NCBI RefSeq assembly: GCF_019924635.1
Contig: NZ_CP065037.1
Location: 1,860,001-1,924,000, forward strand
Direction of reading: 5' to 3'
DNA length: 64,000 nucleotides
Source: Leifsonia sp. ZF2019
GTDB lineage: Bacteria > Actinomycetota > Actinomycetes > Actinomycetales > Microbacteriaceae
Part shown: positions 51,648-63,336 of the stretch, one piece after another
How the letters are laid out: every line of letters starts with the position of its first letter
How positions within the stretch are numbered: the first letter of the stretch is position 1
Translations under genes and position numbers: made by a program
Notes under the pieces: generated by a model
Seen by the model: only the letters and a program-made list of their open reading frames with translations
Told to the model about the DNA's origin: nothing
Databases searched by the model: none

Positions 51648-53147
51648 GTGACAGCACAGCCCCCCGTGACGGCCTTGAGCCGGGCGATCGCCGATCCGCG
51701 ACCGGTCGACGGCCTCCCTGCGCGCTCGCCGATGGCGGGGCTCGACCGCCGCAGCCTCGGGTTCGTCGACGTGCTCGCCCAGTCGGTCGGGGCCGTCGCG
51801 CCGTCGGCCGCTGCGGCGACCTGCCCGGTGCTGGTGGCGGCACGAGCCGGCTCCGGGACGCTCACCGCGTTCCTGCTCGCCGCCGTGCTGATGGCGCTGG
51901 TGGCGTACGCCGTCAACCAGTTCACCCGGCGCATGGCGGCGACCGGCTCGCTCTACACGTTCGCCGCGCGCGGGCTGGGTGTGCGTGCCGGGTTCGCCAC
52001 CGGTGCGGCGATGCTCGTCGGCTACGGTTTCGTCGCCATGTTCGCCCTGCTGGGAGCGGCGTACTACTCGCTCATGCTGCTCGCGCACGCGTCTCCCGGC
52101 GTGTCCGGGTCGCGCCCGCTCGTGCTCGTGCTGCTGGTCGCGTTCGGCGCGCTCTGCCTGCTGGTGCTGTGGCGAGGCATCCGCCTGTCGACACGGGTCA
52201 CCCTGGTGATCGAGCTGCTGGCGATCGCGGGCATCCTTGTCCTCATCGCCGTGCTGCTCGTGCGGGTGCCGGGCTCGTCGTTCTGGAGCGTCGCCGTGCC
52301 GCACGACGTCGGCCTCCCGCAGCTCGCCGCCGGGACGACGGTGGCCGTGACCGCGTTCGTGGGCTTCGAGAGCGCGGCGACGCTCGGGGTGGAGTCGCGG
52401 CGGCCGTTCGCGACCATCCCGCGCACCATCCGGTGGACCGTCATCGCGGCCGGCGTTCTCTACCTGCTCTCCGCGTACACGCAGCTCGCGGGTTTCGACG
52501 CGTTCGGCGGAGAGCTCGCGGCGAGCGACAGTCCGGTGAACGATCTGGCCGGGCGTGCGGGCGTGGAGTGGATCGGGCTGCTGCTCGACGCGGCGCTCGC
52601 CTGCTCCTTCCTCGCCTGCGCGCTCGCCTCGACGACGGCGTTCGCCCGGGTGCTGTTCTCCCTCGGGCGCGAAGGCATCGCGCCCGCCGCGCTCGGGCGC
52701 ACGCACCGCAGGTTCCGTACGCCGCACGTCGCCCTCACCGTGGGGCTGGCGCTCGAGGTGGCGGTGCCCGCGGTGCTGGTGCTGGCCGGACTCGGCGCCT
52801 GGGAGGCGATGGGCGTCGTCGTGGTGTGCGCGGCGGCGGGCTACATGACCGCGTACGCGCTCGTCTGTGTCGCCACACCGTTCTTCCTGCGCCGGATCGG
52901 CGAGCTGACGGTCGCGCCCGCCGTGGCCGCGGGGATCGCCGCGCTCGGGCTCGTCGCGGCTCTCGGCACGGACCTCTGGCTCGAGGTCACCGGCACACGG
53001 CCGCTGGCCGTGCTCCTCCTCGCCGCGGTGGCTGCGCTCGCGCTCGCCCTCTACGCGGTCTGCCGGCGCAGGAGGCGGGAGGCGCTCGGCCGCATCGGCC
53101 TCTACGACGAGCCGACGACGGGGGACGTGCTCGGCGGGTCGGCATGA
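51648..53147 (+). CDS. Second APC-family permease
   Basis: A 499-residue polytopic permease. AFVGFESAATLGVESRRPFATIPRT is the TM6-loop signature of APC transporters. GTG 51648 follows AGAGGAG; the frame is open far upstream, but that region is the divergent gap and the opposite gene. It is coupled to the IclR gene by a 4-base overlap. Confidence 0.9.
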   Translation: MTAQPPVTALSRAIADPRPVDGLPARSPMAGLDRRSLGFVDVLAQSVGAVAPSAAAATCPVLVAARAGSGTLTAFLLAAVLMALVAYAVNQFTRRMAATGSLYTFAARGLGVRAGFATGAAMLVGYGFVAMFALLGAAYYSLMLLAHASPGVSGSRPLVLVLLVAFGALCLLVLWRGIRLSTRVTLVIELLAIAGILVLIAVLLVRVPGSSFWSVAVPHDVGLPQLAAGTTVAVTAFVGFESAATLGVESRRPFATIPRTIRWTVIAAGVLYLLSAYTQLAGFDAFGGELAASDSPVNDLAGRAGVEWIGLLLDAALACSFLACALASTTAFARVLFSLGREGIAPAALGRTHRRFRTPHVALTVGLALEVAVPAVLVLAGLGAWEAMGVVVVCAAAGYMTAYALVCVATPFFLRRIGELTVAPAVAAGIAALGLVAALGTDLWLEVTGTRPLAVLLLAAVAALALALYAVCRRRRREALGRIGLYDEPTTGDVLGGSA

Positions 53148-53818
53148 GCGCCATCCCCGAGCTGAGCGGGCGGCAGCCCGGCGCGGTGCACAGCGCCCTC
53201 GCCGTGCTGGAGGAGGTCGCGCACTCCGGCCCGGGGATCACGGCCCAGCAGATCTCGGTCCGGCTCGGGCTGCCGCGGGCGACGGCGTATCGGCTGCTCA
53301 ACCTCCTGGTGCAGGACGAGTACCTCGTGCGCATGCCCGACCTGCGCGGTTTCGCGCTCGGCCGCAAGGTGGCCGAGCTGGCGGACGTCGCCCAGGCCCA
53401 GGATGCGGCCGCTACGGCCCGCGCGGCCGTCACCGAGCTGCGCTCGCGCATCCGCGGCGGGGTCCACCTGGCGGTGTATCGCGAGGGGCGCGTCGTGCCC
53501 GTCGACGTCGACCCGGACTTCCCGCTCTCCGACCCGCGCCGCATCGGCGCCGACCTCAGCGTCTCCGCGCTCGGACGCCTGCTCCTGGCGGAGCAGGCGG
53601 CGCGCACCGTGCCGTCCCCGACCCGTTACACGACGCAGGAGGGGGAGCTCACCCCGGGATTCGGCTGTCTCGCGGTCCCGGTGCGCGGCGGCGACGAGCG
53701 CCTCATCGCCGGACTCGCGCTCGCGCTCCCCGCCGCCCGACTGGCCGACCGCGACGGGCTGGTGTCGCTGGTGGCCGACACCGCGGTGCGGCTGGGCCCG
53801 TTGCTGCAGCGGGTCTGA
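53144..53818 (+). CDS. IclR-family transcriptional regulator
   Basis: A 224-residue regulator with an N-terminal winged helix (GITAQQISVRLGLPRATAYRLLNLLVQ) and an IclR effector domain that is slightly short for the family. Its ATG overlaps the permease stop. Control of the two permeases and the amine oxidase is inferred from position and from palindromes in the divergent gap. Confidence 0.9.
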   Translation: MSAIPELSGRQPGAVHSALAVLEEVAHSGPGITAQQISVRLGLPRATAYRLLNLLVQDEYLVRMPDLRGFALGRKVAELADVAQAQDAAATARAAVTELRSRIRGGVHLAVYREGRVVPVDVDPDFPLSDPRRIGADLSVSALGRLLLAEQAARTVPSPTRYTTQEGELTPGFGCLAVPVRGGDERLIAGLALALPAARLADRDGLVSLVADTAVRLGPLLQRV

Positions 53819-53836
53819 GAGCGGCGGGAGAAGGGA

Positions 53837-54334
53837 TCAGGCGGTGCGCAGGAGGCGCACGACTTCGACAGCCGTCGCGCCGATCGTCTCGACCTTCGTC
53901 GAGCCGTCGGAACGGAATCCGTTGCGCGCATAGAACGTACGGGCGCGCGGGTTGTCGGCCATCACCCACAGGTAGGCGTCCGCGCTGCCGATCGCCGCGT
54001 CGAGAAGGCGCTGGCCGGCCCCGGATCCGTACACGCTCGCGAGGGTGTACAGCCCTTCGAGCTCGAGCGGCACCGGGGCGTCGGCGTCCCGCCCCGTTCC
54101 GGTGCTCGCCCAGCCGACGATCGCGCCGCCGGACTCCGCGACCTGAACGCCCGTCGTCCCGGACGCGATGAGGGTGGCCCAGGAGGTCGCACGGCGGTCC
54201 GTGTCGAGCGCTGCGAGGTACTCCGCGGGCACCTGCCGGGCGTACGCCTCCCGCCACGCGGTGACGTGCACGTGCGCGATCCCCGGCGCGTCGGCCACCG
54301 TCGCCGGGCGCACCTCGATCGTCCGCCCTGCCAT
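53837..54334 (-). CDS. GNAT-family N-acetyltransferase
   Basis: A 165-residue acetyltransferase. The acetyl-CoA loop is YGSGAGQRLLDAAIG, near residues 108-122, close to the canonical Q/RxxGxG/A pattern, followed by VMADNPRARTFYARNGF. The ATG shares one base with the ybaK stop, so it is the third gene of glgX-ybaK-GNAT. The substrate is unknown. Confidence 0.88.
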   Translation of the reverse strand: MAGRTIEVRPATVADAPGIAHVHVTAWREAYARQVPAEYLAALDTDRRATSWATLIASGTTGVQVAESGGAIVGWASTGTGRDADAPVPLELEGLYTLASVYGSGAGQRLLDAAIGSADAYLWVMADNPRARTFYARNGFRSDGSTKVETIGATAVEVVRLLRTA

Positions 54335-54831
54335 CAGGCCTCCTTCGCGATCGCCGCGTAGGCGCCGTCCGTCGCCGTCAGCAGTGCGGCGGGGGTGAGC
54401 TCGATGTCGAGACCGCGTCGCCCGCCCGAGACGAACACGGTGTCGAACAGCTGCGCCGTCTCGTCGACGACCGTGACGTGCCGCGTCTTCTGGCCGATCG
54501 GGCTGATCCCGCCCACGACGTATCCGGTGCGGCGTTCGGCGACCGCCGGGTCCGCCATCGCCGCGCGTTTGGCTCCCACGGCCGCAGCCAGGGCCTTCAG
54601 GTCGAGCAATCCCGTGACCGGGACCACGCCGACGACGAGCCCGAGCTCGGTGTCGGCGAGGAGCGTCTTGAACACGCGCTCCGGTTCCACGCCCAGAGCC
54701 TCCGCCGCCTCCGACCCGTATGACGGAGCGGCCGGATCGTGGGTGTAAGGGTGCACCGCGAACGGCAGCCCGGCCGCGCCGAGCGCCACCGTGGCGGGAG
54801 TCCCGGCCGTCGCCGCCTTCGCCTTCGCCAT
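54334..54831 (-). CDS. ybaK: Cys-tRNA(Pro)/Cys-tRNA(Cys) deacylase YbaK
   Basis: A 165-residue editing-domain protein that hydrolyses mischarged Cys-tRNA(Pro). The family features VFKTLLAD, the conserved Lys in LDLKALAAAVGAKRA and the strand GYVVGGISPIGQK are present. Its start overlaps the glgX stop by one base and its stop overlaps the GNAT start. Confidence 0.92.
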   Translation of the reverse strand: MAKAKAATAGTPATVALGAAGLPFAVHPYTHDPAAPSYGSEAAEALGVEPERVFKTLLADTELGLVVGVVPVTGLLDLKALAAAVGAKRAAMADPAVAERRTGYVVGGISPIGQKTRHVTVVDETAQLFDTVFVSGGRRGLDIELTPAALLTATDGAYAAIAKEA

Positions 54832-56906
54832 CAGTCCGCCGGCCGATCGTCGCGCGGCCCGTTGGCACGGAACAGCTGCATCGAGGTCCCGCCGACGAGA
54901 CGCTTCGACCCCGGCGGGAGGAGAGCCGGATCCTCCGGGATCGGCACCTCCGTCGCGCTGTCCCAGAGCAGCTGGTACGACTCGACGCCGGGGGCGACCG
55001 GGAGCGACACCTCCACGTCGTCCTCCACCCCGTGCACGATGAGCAGCACGCGGTTGAACTCCTCCTTGTCCGGCGTTGACGCCACCAGGTACTGCAGCGT
55101 GCGGTTCTCGGGGGAGTTCCAGTCCACGTCGTCCATCCCGCTGCCGGAGGCGTCGAACCAGTCCATGTGGCTGGCGTTCGGAGTGGTCTGGCCGTAGACG
55201 GCGTACCGGCTCGGGCGCAGCGCCGGGTTGCTGCGCCGCAGCTCCAGCAGACGCTTCGTGGTCTCCTCGAACTCACGCTGCTCGCGCGTGCGCAGCCAGC
55301 TCAACCAGGTGAGCTCGCTGTCGTGGCAGTAGGCGTTGTTGTTGCCGCGTTGGGTGCGGCCGTACTCGTCGCCGGCCGCGATCATCGGGACCCCGGCCGA
55401 CAGCAGGAGCGTCCCCATCAGATTGCGCATGGCCTTGTGCCGGTCGAGCAGCACCTGCTCGTCGACGGTGGGCCCCTCGACGCCGTGGTTGAACGACCGG
55501 TTGTTGTCGGTGCCGTCACGGTTGTCCTCGCCGTTGCCGAGGTTGTGCTTGACGTCGTAGGCCGTCAGATCCGCCATCGTGAAGCCGTCGTGCGCCGTGA
55601 CGAAGTTCACCGACGCGAGCGGTCCCCGCTCCGGGGAGAAGGTGTTCGACGACCCGGCGAGACGCGTCGCGAACCCGCCGATGCCGACGGGGGCCTGCCC
55701 GTTGCGTCGCGCCTCGGCGATATCGGCCAGCCAGAAATTGCGCACCCGATCGCGGTAGCGGTCGTTCCACTCCGACCATCCGTCCGGGAAGTTGCCCGTC
55801 TGCCAGCCGCCGAGCCCCACGTCCCACGGCTCCGCGATCAGCGTGACGCCCTGCAGAGCCGGATCGCTCAGCGCCGCCTGCAGCAGAGGATGCTCGCGTG
55901 AGTACGACGCATCCGCACCGCGTCCGAGAGTGGCGGCGAGATCGAACCGGAAACCGTCGATCTGCATCTCTTCCGCCCAGTACCGGAGCGAATCGAGCAC
56001 CAGCCGCTGGGGGACCGGGTCGCCGAAGTCCACCGTGTTGCCGCAGCCCGTCACGTCGATGTACACACCCTGGTCGTCCTGCCGGTAGTACGTCGCGTTG
56101 TCGATGCCGCGGAAGCTCGTACGCGGACCGCCGATGCCCTCCTCGGCGGTGTGGTTGTACACGACATCGAGGATCACCTCGATCCCGGCCAGATGCAGCA
56201 GCTTGACCATGCCCTTGAACTCGGCCAGCACGGCCTCGGGCCCGGCCGCCTGCGCCGCACGGGAGGCGTACGCCGCGTGCGGACTGAAGAAGTTCAGGGT
56301 GTTGTACCCCCAGTAGTTCGTGAGCCCCTGCTGCTGCAGCCGCTGCTCCGACACGAACGCGTGCACGGGAAGCAGCTCGACCGCGGTCACCCCCAGGTCG
56401 CGCAGATAGCCGATGGACGACTCGTGCGCGAGCCCGGCATAGGTCCCCCGCAGCTCCTCGGGCACCGCCGGGTTGAGCTTGCTGAACCCGCGCACGTGCG
56501 TCTCGTAGACCACCGTGTGGTCCAGCGGCGTCCCCGGCTTGCGCGCCTCGCCCCAGTCGAATCCGTCCTCGATCACCACGCCGCGCCAGCTGTCCGATCC
56601 GGCGCGCACCAGCGACCGTGCATACGGGTCGAGCAGCAGCGTCTCCGGATTGAACACGTTCTGCGGAGACGCCGGCCCCGACACGCGCACGGCGTATCGG
56701 CTGCCGACCGTCAGCGACCTCGAGCGCACCGACCACACCCCGTGCGCATCCCTGGTCATCGGCCGCGTCTTCACCAGCCAGTTCGGGTCGCGCTCATCGA
56801 ACAGGCACAGCTCCATCGCGTCGGCGTGCTCGGAGAACACACGCAGCTCGCCGCCGTGCGGCCCGACACGGACACCCAGATTGCGCAGGGGATCGGTGGA
56901 GGTCAT
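54831..56906 (-). CDS. glgX: Glycogen debranching enzyme GlgX
   Basis: A 691-residue GH13_11 isoamylase-type enzyme that cuts alpha-1,6 branches left by phosphorylase. An N-terminal CBM48 domain is followed by VYETHVRGFSK, nucleophile Asp in GFRFDLAATLGR, acid Glu in LIAEPWDVG and Asp in FVTAHDGFT. ATG 56906 lies 7 bases after TACTCT. It complements glgP, about 8 kb away. Confidence 0.95.
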   Translation of the reverse strand: MTSTDPLRNLGVRVGPHGGELRVFSEHADAMELCLFDERDPNWLVKTRPMTRDAHGVWSVRSRSLTVGSRYAVRVSGPASPQNVFNPETLLLDPYARSLVRAGSDSWRGVVIEDGFDWGEARKPGTPLDHTVVYETHVRGFSKLNPAVPEELRGTYAGLAHESSIGYLRDLGVTAVELLPVHAFVSEQRLQQQGLTNYWGYNTLNFFSPHAAYASRAAQAAGPEAVLAEFKGMVKLLHLAGIEVILDVVYNHTAEEGIGGPRTSFRGIDNATYYRQDDQGVYIDVTGCGNTVDFGDPVPQRLVLDSLRYWAEEMQIDGFRFDLAATLGRGADASYSREHPLLQAALSDPALQGVTLIAEPWDVGLGGWQTGNFPDGWSEWNDRYRDRVRNFWLADIAEARRNGQAPVGIGGFATRLAGSSNTFSPERGPLASVNFVTAHDGFTMADLTAYDVKHNLGNGEDNRDGTDNNRSFNHGVEGPTVDEQVLLDRHKAMRNLMGTLLLSAGVPMIAAGDEYGRTQRGNNNAYCHDSELTWLSWLRTREQREFEETTKRLLELRRSNPALRPSRYAVYGQTTPNASHMDWFDASGSGMDDVDWNSPENRTLQYLVASTPDKEEFNRVLLIVHGVEDDVEVSLPVAPGVESYQLLWDSATEVPIPEDPALLPPGSKRLVGGTSMQLFRANGPRDDRPAD

Positions 56907-56913
56907 GCGATCT

Positions 56914-56919
56914 AGAGTA
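56914..56919 (-). promoter_or_regulatory. -10-like box TACTCT for glgX
   Basis: On the minus strand TACTCT lies 7 bases before ATG 56906; there is no Shine-Dalgarno sequence. Confidence 0.45.
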
Positions 56920-56977
56920 GTGAGTGACGCGACGCGCACCCGCCCGCGCGTCGCCCCAGCGAACCGAGGAGGGCCCG

Positions 56978-58156
56978 GTGCCGGTCTATCTCGACCACGC
57001 CGCCACGACCCCCATGCGCCCCGAGGCCATCGCCGCCTACGCCGACGCGATGGGCGTCGTCGGCAACCCCTCCAGCATCCACAGCCAAGGCCAGCAGGCC
57101 AAACGGATGCTCGAGGAGGCGCGCGAGACCGTGGCGGCGACCCTCGGCTGCGACGCCATCGAGGTCGTCTTCACCTCCGGTGGCACCGAGTCCGTCAACC
57201 TCGCGATCAAAGGCCTCTATTGGGCACGCAACACGGGCCGGTCGCGCCCGCGCATCCTCGTCCCCGGAGGCGAGCACCACGCGACCACGGAAGCCGTCGA
57301 ATGGCTGGAGCGCGCCGAAGGGGCCACGCCCTCCTGGCTCGGGCTCGACGACGAGGGCCGCATCCTCCCCGGCCCGATCGACGATCCGGACACGACGGCC
57401 CTCCTCACCTTCCTCGCCGTCAACAACGAGGTCGGCACCGTGCAGCCCGTGGCGGCGCTTGCCGCAGCGGCGCGGGAGGCGGGTGTGCCCGTCCACGTCG
57501 ACGCCGTCGCCGCGTACGGGCATCTGCCGATCGACTTCGCCGGGCTCAGCATCGACGCGCTCAGCGTGTCCGCCCACAAGATCGGCGGCCCGGGCGGCAT
57601 CGGAGCCCTGGTCCTGAGCCGGACCTCCACCGTCGTGCCGCTGATCCACGGCGGCGGCCAGCAGCGCCAGGTGCGCAGCGGAACGCAGGATGTCGCGGCC
57701 GCTGTCGCCTTCGCCGTCGCGGCCCGGGCGGTCGAGCGCGAGCGCGTCGCCGAGACCGCGCGGCTCGCGGCGTTGCGTGACCGCCTGATCGCGGGGGTGC
57801 GCGCCGCCGTGCCGGAGGCCGTCCTCAGCGGCCCGCGGCCGGAGTCGGGGGAGCGCGTGGCGGGCAACGCCCACTTCGTCTTCCCGGGGGCGCAGGGGGA
57901 TTCGCTGCTGTTCCTGCTCGACATGGCCGGGCTCTCCGTCTCGACCGGGTCCGCGTGCACCGCGGGCATCCCCGAGCCCTCCCACGTGCTCCTGGCCATG
58001 GGGCGCGACGAGCGCGATGCCCGCAGCGCCCTGCGCTTCACGCTGGGTCGCACCTCGACGGACGCCGACGTCGACGCCCTGCTCGCGGCTCTGCCCGGCG
58101 CGTACGCCCAGGCCGCCCGTGCCGGCCACGCGACCCGCGCCCCCCGCCTCCCCTGA
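56978..58156 (+). CDS. Cysteine desulfurase
   Basis: A 392-residue NifS/IscS-type PLP enzyme that takes sulfur from cysteine. YLDHAATTPM begins the protein, the PLP lysine is in SAHKIGGPGG and the persulfide Cys is in STGSACTAG. GTG 56978 follows GAGGAGG. mnmA follows, so the main job is probably to supply sulfur for 2-thiouridine in tRNA, as inferred from the pairing. Confidence 0.94.
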   Translation: MPVYLDHAATTPMRPEAIAAYADAMGVVGNPSSIHSQGQQAKRMLEEARETVAATLGCDAIEVVFTSGGTESVNLAIKGLYWARNTGRSRPRILVPGGEHHATTEAVEWLERAEGATPSWLGLDDEGRILPGPIDDPDTTALLTFLAVNNEVGTVQPVAALAAAAREAGVPVHVDAVAAYGHLPIDFAGLSIDALSVSAHKIGGPGGIGALVLSRTSTVVPLIHGGGQQRQVRSGTQDVAAAVAFAVAARAVERERVAETARLAALRDRLIAGVRAAVPEAVLSGPRPESGERVAGNAHFVFPGAQGDSLLFLLDMAGLSVSTGSACTAGIPEPSHVLLAMGRDERDARSALRFTLGRTSTDADVDALLAALPGAYAQAARAGHATRAPRLP

Positions 58157-58163
58157 GCACGCC

Positions 58164-58207
58164 CCCTCCCTCCCTCCCTCCCTCCCTCCCTCCCTCCCTC
58201 CCTCCCT
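58164..58207. repeat. (CCCT)11 tetranucleotide microsatellite
   Basis: Eleven uninterrupted CCCT units (44 bases) begin 8 bases after the cysteine desulfurase stop. The minus strand is (GGGA)11 or equivalent, runs of three G with single-base spacers, an ideal G-quadruplex sequence. It lies about 95 bases upstream of the mnmA -10-like box. Confidence 0.95.
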
Positions 58208-58301
58208 TCCGACAGGGGTCGCGTTCTGCCGGAATACGCCGGCCTTTCCGGCCGGATGAGACCCCTCTGCCTGCCTCGGGCGACGCGCAGGCCGGGCGGC
58301 G

Positions 58302-58307
58302 TAGACT
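58302..58307 (+). promoter_or_regulatory. -10-like box TAGACT for mnmA
   Basis: TAGACT ends 6 bases before GTG 58314, and no Shine-Dalgarno sequence is present. Confidence 0.45.
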
Positions 58308-58313
58308 CTTCGG

Positions 58314-61848
<3,535 letters not shown>

Positions 61849-61861
61849 ATCGGTCAGCCAA

Positions 61862-62010
61862 AGCGCGGACAGGATTTCAAGTCTCCCCCTGAATCGGGGG
61901 TAGAACGTCCTGCCGACGTCCATGTTTTCCCCGATAGCATCGAAGAGTGCGCTCACCCGGTGCGCACTGCAAGGGCTTAGCTCGCTCGCTCTCGGAGGGA
62001 CCCGGACGGA
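61862..62010 (+). promoter_or_regulatory. ligA-DUF1023 gap with hairpins and -10-like box
   Basis: The gap holds CCCCC/GGGGG arms near 61890-61905, a -10-like TAGCAT at 61935-61940, and a hairpin AGTGCGC (61946-61952) with GCGCACT (61962-61968) just after the expected transcription start. The first may end ligA transcription; the last would be in the leader of the next gene. Confidence 0.4.
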
Positions 62011-63309
62011 GTGCTGGTCGGCTTTGCAGCTGTCTCTATCGTTACCTCGGCAGTCTCGGGACTGACCGGGGCCTTCGTCGTGCCCGCAGACAGCGCGCCC
62101 GTCTCCGCCGTCTCGACCGTTGCAGCCGTCTCCGCGGCCGGCGTCACCTCCGGTTCCTCCGCGTCGGGCCAGACCGCTGCCGCCGCGGCGGCGAGCACAT
62201 TCGGCCGCCTCGCCGATGTCAGTGCATCCGCCCTCCCGGCCTACCTGTCCGGCCATCGGGCGGAGATCGACAAGCTCATCTCGGATCCTCCCGCCGCGAG
62301 CGACGTCAGCCGCGTCTGGTCCCTGCTCGACAGCAAGCAGCAGGCCGTGCTGCTCTCCGAGACGCCGCACCTCGTCGGCAACCTGGAGGGCGTGCCGTAC
62401 AGCGTCCGCGGTAAGGCGAACGCGCTCGACCTCTCGCGCACGATCGCGACCGCCACAGCCGACCTCAAGACGGAGCGCGGCAAGACGGAGCGGCTGGCCC
62501 TGCAGCGTCAGCTGACCACGCTCGGCAATGTGAAGACGGCGCTGGCGAAGAAGGGCGGTGTGAAGCGCACGCTCGTCTCGCTGGACACCTCCGAGAACGC
62601 GAAGGCGGCGATCGTCGTCGGCGACCTCAGCACCGCGAAGTACGTCAGTGTCCTGGTTCCCGGGATGTACATGTCGGTCGGGGAGCAGATCGAGGCGTGG
62701 GCGGAGGTCGCGCAGGACCTCCACGATCAGGAGACCGGCTTCCTCAAGCGCCTCCAGGGCCCGCGGGCCGGGTCGACCGTCCCGGGTGTCGCGGTCGTCG
62801 CGTGGATCGGCTACCAGACGCCCGTGCTCACGAACATCGGCGGGCTGGAGCTCGCACAGCAGGGCGCCGACAGCCTGGAGCGCACGCTCGAGGGCATCAC
62901 GAGCCTCCGGGCGGCCGACCCGCCGTACCTCAGCGTGTTCGCCCACTCGTACGGGTCGACGGCCGCGCTGCTCGCGCTCGAGCGCGGCACGGTCGAGGTG
63001 GACGCGCTGGCGCTGATGGGTTCGCCCGGGAGCGACGCGCAGTCCGTGAAGGATCTGTCGGTGCGCGACGGCAATGTCTTCGTCGGCGAGGCGCCGATGG
63101 ACCCGATCGTCGACAGCGCGTTCTTCGGCAGCGACCCCGGATCGTCGTCGTACGGCGCGAAGCGGATGGGCGTCTCCGGTGCCGTCGACCCCCTGACGCA
63201 TCGCACCCTGGCCGGATCCAGCGGTCACAACGAGTACTTCACGGCGGGGACGGAGTGCATGCGCAACCTCGCGATGATCGGGATCGATCAGGGCCGCCTC
63301 GTGCTCTGA
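62011..63309 (+). CDS. DUF1023-type alpha/beta hydrolase, probably exported
   Basis: A 432-residue protein. The first 25 residues are hydrophobic and resemble a signal or anchor, then an Ala/Ser-rich region and a helical part lead into an alpha/beta hydrolase domain with nucleophile elbow FAHSYGSTA near residue 310. This layout matches the DUF1023 family of actinobacterial surface or secreted hydrolases. GTG 62011 is the first possible start after an in-frame stop at 61978. The substrate is unknown. Confidence 0.82.
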   Translation: MLVGFAAVSIVTSAVSGLTGAFVVPADSAPVSAVSTVAAVSAAGVTSGSSASGQTAAAAAASTFGRLADVSASALPAYLSGHRAEIDKLISDPPAASDVSRVWSLLDSKQQAVLLSETPHLVGNLEGVPYSVRGKANALDLSRTIATATADLKTERGKTERLALQRQLTTLGNVKTALAKKGGVKRTLVSLDTSENAKAAIVVGDLSTAKYVSVLVPGMYMSVGEQIEAWAEVAQDLHDQETGFLKRLQGPRAGSTVPGVAVVAWIGYQTPVLTNIGGLELAQQGADSLERTLEGITSLRAADPPYLSVFAHSYGSTAALLALERGTVEVDALALMGSPGSDAQSVKDLSVRDGNVFVGEAPMDPIVDSAFFGSDPGSSSYGAKRMGVSGAVDPLTHRTLAGSSGHNEYFTAGTECMRNLAMIGIDQGRLVL

Positions 63310-63323
63310 GCGATCCGTGCCCG

Positions 63324-63329
63324 CATAAT
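63324..63329 (+). promoter_or_regulatory. -10-like box CATAAT for the phosphoesterase gene
   Basis: CATAAT ends 7 bases before ATG 63337 and overlaps the alternative ATG 63328, favouring the downstream start. Confidence 0.45.
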
Positions 63330-63336
63330 GGACGGG

